Positions 10,917-14,060 of a stretch of 14,060 nucleotides of DNA are shown here, one piece after another. The notes beneath the pieces were generated by a model. That model saw only the letters and a program-made list of their open reading frames with translations. It was not told the origin of the DNA and did not search any database. Where the stretch lies: the NCBI GenBank assembly GCA_028708945.1, contig JAQVXV010000018.1:1-14060 (forward strand). The letters are read 5' to 3'. Each line of letters begins with the position of its first letter. The stretch's first letter is position 1. The position numbers were made by a program, and so were the translations under genes. This DNA comes from Bacilli bacterium. GTDB lineage: Bacteria; Bacillota_I; Bacilli_A; RF39; UBA660.

Positions 10917-10944
10917 AACTAATCATTTTTGATTAGTTTTTTTT
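10917..10944 (+). terminator. terminator of the Sel1-AAA cassette
   Basis: AACTAATCA (10917-10925) and TGATTAGTT (10930-10938) form a perfect 9-bp stem with loop TTTT, followed by T8 (10937-10944, the first two within the stem). On the other strand this hairpin overlaps the last codons of the 41-residue small ORF. Confidence 0.85.
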
Positions 10945-11044
10945 CGACATAATATACAAAGTAATACATAATTGCTGAAACAAAAGCTAAAATTAAAATT
11001 CCAGTTATTACTAAATTCAAGTTAAAAACTTGAGAACCATACAT
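10919..11044 (-). CDS. small ORF, 41-residue single-TM protein
   Basis: An ORF below usual length limits. It begins MYGSQVFNLNLVITGILI, has one hydrophobic helix at about residues 10-31 with aromatic residues at its end (MYYFVYY), and ends in a charged tail (VEKKLIKND), giving a likely N-out, C-in layout. Its TAG stop is followed 5 nt later by a minus-strand terminator, and the ABC ATPase ends just upstream on the same strand. This makes it the last gene, or a separate gene, behind the ABC operon. There is no Shine-Dalgarno site. A TATAAT lies 11 nt before the ATG. It could be a small membrane peptide, an accessory subunit, a toxin-like peptide, or the tail of a decayed permease. An in-frame stop 3 codons before the ATG argues against a simple truncated 5' end. 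Confidence 0.5.
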   Translation of the reverse strand: MYGSQVFNLNLVITGILILAFVSAIMYYFVYYVEKKLIKND

Positions 11045-11055
11045 TATGATTTATC

Positions 11056-11061
11056 ATTATA
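11056..11061 (-). promoter_or_regulatory. candidate -10 element for the 41-residue ORF
   Basis: TATAAT on the minus strand, 11 nt from the ATG, so a transcript would start about 5 nt before it (nearly leaderless). There is no good -35, since the upstream bases lie inside the palindrome at 11066-11095. Read-through from the ABC operon is the alternative. Confidence 0.3.
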
Positions 11062-11065
11062 ATCC

Positions 11066-11095
11066 AAAACAAGAGACTAATTAGTCTCTTGTTTT
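11066..11095 (-). terminator. 30-bp perfect palindrome, likely terminator or attenuator of the ABC operon
   Basis: AAAACAAGAGACTAA (11066-11080) is followed at once by its exact complement (11081-11095). The stem covers the last six codons and the TAG stop (11077-11079) of the ATPase gene. Only four T end the minus-strand stem before GG, so termination may be partial, allowing some read-through to the small ORF. Being symmetrical, it could also be a binding site. Confidence 0.6.
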
Positions 11096-11718
11096 ATTAA
11101 ATTACCATCATCAAATTCATATACCTCATCTGCCAACATAGATATATCTTCTTTTATATGTGAAGCAATTATTATAAGTTTTCCTCGTTTTTTCAAACTA
11201 TTGAGCAAAAGTCTTAGTGATTCTGCAGTTTTGTTTTCTATTCCATTAAATGGTTCATCAAAAATCATTATATCAGGATCTTCCATAATTACTTGTGCTA
11301 TCCCTAATTTTTGTTTTGTGCCTAATGAATAAGTCTCATATTTTTTATTAATATCTTTATCTAAATTTACTAATTTAATTGCTTGATGTATTTCTTTCTC
11401 ACTTATTTTATTCTGAATCTCAGCTAGTATTTTTAAATTTTCAAATCCTGTTAATTCAGGTAAAAAACCAGGTTTTTCAATTAGTGCACGTGTATTTTTA
11501 GGAAAAGAATTTTCCTTAACTATATCTATACCATCTACAATAACGCTTCCACTGGTTGGAGCATAAAAGCCACAGATTATTTTTAAAAAAACTGTTTTCC
11601 CAGATCCGTTTCTTCCTATCAATCCTATTATTTTTCCACTTTCAAAATTTACAGATATATCTTTTAAAACTTCAACTTTCTTAAAATTCTTTGATATATT
11701 TTTAACTTCTATTTTCAT
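11077..11718 (-). CDS. ABC transporter ATP-binding protein, BcrA/LanF-like
   Basis: 213 residues, the short form of exporter ATPase (COG1131 type), acting as a homodimer on the inner face of the membrane. Walker A GRNGSGKT at 35-42. The Q-loop region reads IEKPGFLPELTGFENL (80-95), with Glu81 in place of the usual glutamine. This glutamate is typical of BcrA/LanF bacitracin- and lantibiotic-immunity ATPases. Signature SLGTKQ (131-136), Walker B IMIFDEP (150-156), D-loop NGIE (158-161), H-loop His187 in ASH. It lacks the long C-terminal extension of NatA/DrrA types. It is the last of four coupled genes: the ATG overlaps the permease stop (TAATG), and AAGGAG lies at 11725-11730. The substrate is unknown. 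A peptide, antimicrobial or self-made bacteriocin is the best guess from the family. Confidence 0.93.
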   Translation of the reverse strand: MKIEVKNISKNFKKVEVLKDISVNFESGKIIGLIGRNGSGKTVFLKIICGFYAPTSGSVIVDGIDIVKENSFPKNTRALIEKPGFLPELTGFENLKILAEIQNKISEKEIHQAIKLVNLDKDINKKYETYSLGTKQKLGIAQVIMEDPDIMIFDEPFNGIENKTAESLRLLLNSLKKRGKLIIIASHIKEDISMLADEVYEFDDGNLIKQETN

Positions 11719-12386
11719 TAATTACTCCTTTCAAAAACATATTTATAGTCACGTTTTCCAATAATTATATTTAATAATATAGTTACTAATATTAATATAA
11801 TAACAATCAATAAATCTTGATTTTTCATCATTATATTAAAGGGGATTAATATTTTTTTTATAATACAAAACATTAATAATCCTAACGAAATTATCATTGT
11901 AATTTTTCTTGCCTTAAATAACATGTAATTTAATAGAAAAAGATTTTGAATAAGCAAAAGGCATGATAAATCGCATATAATTAATAAACTAATACTGTTA
12001 ATTGAAGTTTTAAATATTATTGAATACATAATAATCAGCATATAACAAATAAAACGAATTATTATAGTTACTATACTAACTGTAATAATTTTTGATATTA
12101 TCCATTTTTTAGAACTAGCTCTTAATAAATATTGTTCGAGACTTGCTTCTTTTAATAATATTTTTAATTGAATTAGAATATAAAAAAGTATATTAAATAA
12201 GTATATTATTATCTCAATTATATTGTATATTGAATCTATTTTAATACCTAAAGATTTGTAATAAAAAGGTGTTGAATTAGAAGACAAAACCGAAACAATA
12301 CTTATAATACTAAATATTAAAAAATAAAAATATAACATTTTTTCGTTTTTTATATTTAACAAGTCGTTTTTAAATATATATTTCAT
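11718..12386 (-). CDS. ABC-2-type permease subunit, third in operon
   Basis: 222 residues, six predicted TM helices at about 18-36, 54-77, 97-122, 131-152, 162-180 and 192-209. It lacks a signal peptide. This is the membrane part of an exporter, expected to bind the ATPase encoded just downstream (1-nt overlap, TAATG). Between TM2 and TM3 is a cytoplasmic segment with LLRASSKK (87-94), which matches segments at the same place in the two other permeases and is likely the coupling helix that touches the ATPase. Start supported by AAGGAG at 12397-12402. Size and topology resemble the LanE/LanG immunity permeases, but the sequence is too diverged for a named family. Confidence 0.82.
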   Translation of the reverse strand: MKYIFKNDLLNIKNEKMLYFYFLIFSIISIVSVLSSNSTPFYYKSLGIKIDSIYNIIEIIIYLFNILFYILIQLKILLKEASLEQYLLRASSKKWIISKIITVSIVTIIIRFICYMLIIMYSIIFKTSINSISLLIICDLSCLLLIQNLFLLNYMLFKARKITMIISLGLLMFCIIKKILIPFNIMMKNQDLLIVIILILVTILLNIIIGKRDYKYVFERSN

Positions 12387-13159
12387 TATTCACATACTCC
12401 TTTTTTACTTTTACAAACAAACAGATAAACAATTGCCAATACAACAGATAATGACAATATATATACAAAAAAGCATGAAATTTCTAAATAAAACGAATTA
12501 TATGGAATCAATTGAATATATGATCCGGGCGATAATGGCAACATTAATATATTTGATACTGGTTCAAGATTTAATGATGTTCCCAAAATCAAACCATATA
12601 TAATAATATTAAATAATATAACTATTTTTTTATCTATTAGCATAAATAAAAATAAATTTAAAAATGAAAAAAATTGACACAAAAAATAGTATTTAAATAT
12701 AACATAAACTAAATACTGTATATTTGAAATCGCATAATTATACATTCCAAAAGAATTCATTTTAGCTATTTGTATATTTTGTCCTCTAAAAATAATTAAA
12801 GTAAAGATCGTTGAAACAACAAAAATGGTAAAAAATAAGTTATTTGTAGAAAAAACTTTATTATATAATATTTTGTGATATCTTTTCTTATTTTCATTTC
12901 TGATTATATTTAAATCATTTTTTTTAAAAAATTCATAAATTGTATAAGTTAAGATTAAAAAGAAACATAAATATATAAATACGAAATACTTATTTGTTCC
13001 AAATACTAAAAGTAGTGGCCCAAAGTAATCATTTATTGGTGAAGAAAAACCAATCGTTATAGTATAAAAGATATAAACAAAAGATAATACTAGAATAATT
13101 TTTATTAAACTATTATTTAAAATTTCTTGCAAAAATATTATATTTTTTTTAGTTTTCAT
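12386..13159 (-). CDS. ABC-2-type permease subunit, second in operon
   Basis: 257 residues, six TM helices at about 19-37, 57-78, 107-125, 148-173, 178-195 and 224-248. The likely coupling segment between TM2 and TM3 reads IIRNENKK (85-92). The short loop after TM5 carries LPLSPGSYIQLIPY (207-220), probably on the outer face. The stop overlaps the next permease's start by 1 nt (TAATG). Its own ATG lies 11 nt inside the upstream permease gene, with no strong Shine-Dalgarno there, so translation probably depends on the upstream gene. The family is assigned by topology, context and the shared motif, not by a clear sequence signature. Confidence 0.8.
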   Translation of the reverse strand: MKTKKNIIFLQEILNNSLIKIILVLSFVYIFYTITIGFSSPINDYFGPLLLVFGTNKYFVFIYLCFFLILTYTIYEFFKKNDLNIIRNENKKRYHKILYNKVFSTNNLFFTIFVVSTIFTLIIFRGQNIQIAKMNSFGMYNYAISNIQYLVYVIFKYYFLCQFFSFLNLFLFMLIDKKIVILFNIIIYGLILGTSLNLEPVSNILMLPLSPGSYIQLIPYNSFYLEISCFFVYILSLSVVLAIVYLFVCKSKKGVCE

Positions 13160-14027
13160 TTCTTATCACTACTTTCTTTTTATCACGATACATTAAGTAA
13201 ACAATTAATGAAGATACAAAAAAGTATGCAAAACCATAAATAAAGTAAGTCCACATTCCATATACTTGAGTAAGCGTTAGACTACTAAATAGAGATAACG
13301 AATAATATATTTCAACAGAGTATCCACATTTATAATATAAAAATGCTCCTACGAGTGCTTCGGCTATTATACCTATTCCTACTATAGTTAAATATGATAA
13401 TAAGATTAATATTAAATATGGCAAATTCTTTCTTAAATAAATTAAAAAGATATTTACATAAAAAATCCCCCATAACGCTATATCAAACAAATAGATAAAT
13501 ATAAAAAGAAAGAAAGTTGGCCATGTCGAAAAATGTTCGCTTCCAATAGCCATCACATCAGGATTTGTTTTTAATGTATTAATAACGTTAATATTTCCCG
13601 TTACTATTGATAATATTATTAAAAAGACAATTATAAATAAAGGTAACACCAGAGAATATAAATATGTTTTAAATATTTGCTTTCTTATCTCTTTTTTGTA
13701 ATCACTTCTAATTAAGGTGTTTTTCCACATGCCACTATTAAAATAATTATATATTCCATATGTACTTGCAAGCAATATAACTAATGAAGAAAGAGGAAGA
13801 AGTAAAACAAATGGCATTTCGGTTATGGCTAACCCATATATTGTAAATGCATCATTCATTTTCATATCCCAGTCCGCTTTTTCTGGATACAACTTGATTA
13901 TTTTTTTGTAATCAGAAACAAATCTTAAGTGTTCTATACCATATTTTATTGCTACATAAATTGCTCCTAATAATAACACTACAAATACTATAAAAAACAA
14001 TTTATTCTCCTTAAAAGATTTTTTCAT
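13149..14027 (-). CDS. ABC-2-type permease subunit, first in operon
   Basis: 292 residues, the largest of the three. Six TM helices at about 10-28, 70-90, 121-143, 172-198, 204-232 and 260-280. It has a polar external loop of about 40 residues after TM1 (about 29-69) and a second after TM3 (about 144-170), both longer than in its sister subunits and possible substrate-contact regions. The coupling motif is LIRSDYKK (105-112). The ATG is supported by GGGAGTG at 14033-14039, 5 nt upstream. It is the first complete gene of the minus-strand operon as far as visible. Only 33 nt upstream remain, so its promoter, or further operon genes, lie outside the window. Confidence 0.82.
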   Translation of the reverse strand: MKKSFKENKLFFIVFVVLLLGAIYVAIKYGIEHLRFVSDYKKIIKLYPEKADWDMKMNDAFTIYGLAITEMPFVLLLPLSSLVILLASTYGIYNYFNSGMWKNTLIRSDYKKEIRKQIFKTYLYSLVLPLFIIVFLIILSIVTGNINVINTLKTNPDVMAIGSEHFSTWPTFFLFIFIYLFDIALWGIFYVNIFLIYLRKNLPYLILILLSYLTIVGIGIIAEALVGAFLYYKCGYSVEIYYSLSLFSSLTLTQVYGMWTYFIYGFAYFFVSSLIVYLMYRDKKKVVIRNEN

Positions 14028-14060
14028 TTTATCACTCCCATAATTAAATGCAAATATATA
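14028..14060 (-). promoter_or_regulatory. leader of the ABC operon with RBS, cut by the window edge
   Basis: Contains GGGAGTG (14033-14039) on the minus strand in front of the first permease. The remaining bases are AT-rich. No -10/-35 pair can be judged in so short a piece. Confidence 0.5.

Noticed and set aside
10886..11095. CRISPR or mobile-element ends suggested by several inverted repeats
   Set aside because: The hairpins differ in sequence, are explained as terminators, and there is no transposase or target duplication.

Overview
The window is about 14 kb of very AT-rich bacterial DNA. It looks like a chromosomal segment from a low-GC Firmicute on the Bacilli/Mollicutes side. The evidence is the Bacilli-style 16S and 23S sequences, a 16S 3' end with an intact CCTCCTTTCT anti-Shine-Dalgarno, a short 5S (about 106 nt, as in Mollicutes), and a variant 16S 3' segment (around 1196-1220) of the kind seen in Mollicutes and Erysipelotrichia. 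TGA is a true stop in tsaE and rimI and tryptophan is TGG, so this is the standard bacterial code, not the Mycoplasma code. An uncultured gut lineage such as RF39 would fit, but that placement is inference.

Region 1 (1-4592) is one rRNA operon on the + strand: a 5'-truncated 16S, a tRNA-free spacer, 23S, 5S, and an intrinsic terminator. The spacers flanking 23S can pair into a long processing stem.

Region 2 (4641-7759) has an unrecognised two-TM protein, then a good promoter, then tsaE-tsaB-rimI-tsaD. These four overlap end to start, in the same order as ydiBCDE of Bacillus subtilis. TsaE, TsaB and TsaD are the bacterial proteins that transfer the threonylcarbamoyl group to A37 of ANN-decoding tRNAs (t6A). 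RimI is an N-acetyltransferase. A terminator overlaps the 3' end of tsaD.

Region 3 (7783-10944) has an HtpX-type M48 membrane metalloprotease, then a two-gene cassette. The first cassette gene is a 619-residue protein with about five TM segments, four Sel1 repeats and a CbxX/CfqX-type AAA+ ATPase. The second is a 68-residue coiled-coil/TM protein whose start overlaps the ATPase stop. I cannot match this cassette to a characterised system.

Region 4 (10887-14060), on the - strand, is an ABC exporter operon read from right to left. It encodes three different but apparently related six-TM permeases and one BcrA/LanF-like ATPase. After it comes a 41-residue single-TM small ORF, flanked by a palindrome and a terminator hairpin. 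The two strands converge at back-to-back terminators near 10887-10944. The ABC set resembles bacteriocin-immunity or peptide exporters, but no lantibiotic or regulator gene is visible in the window.
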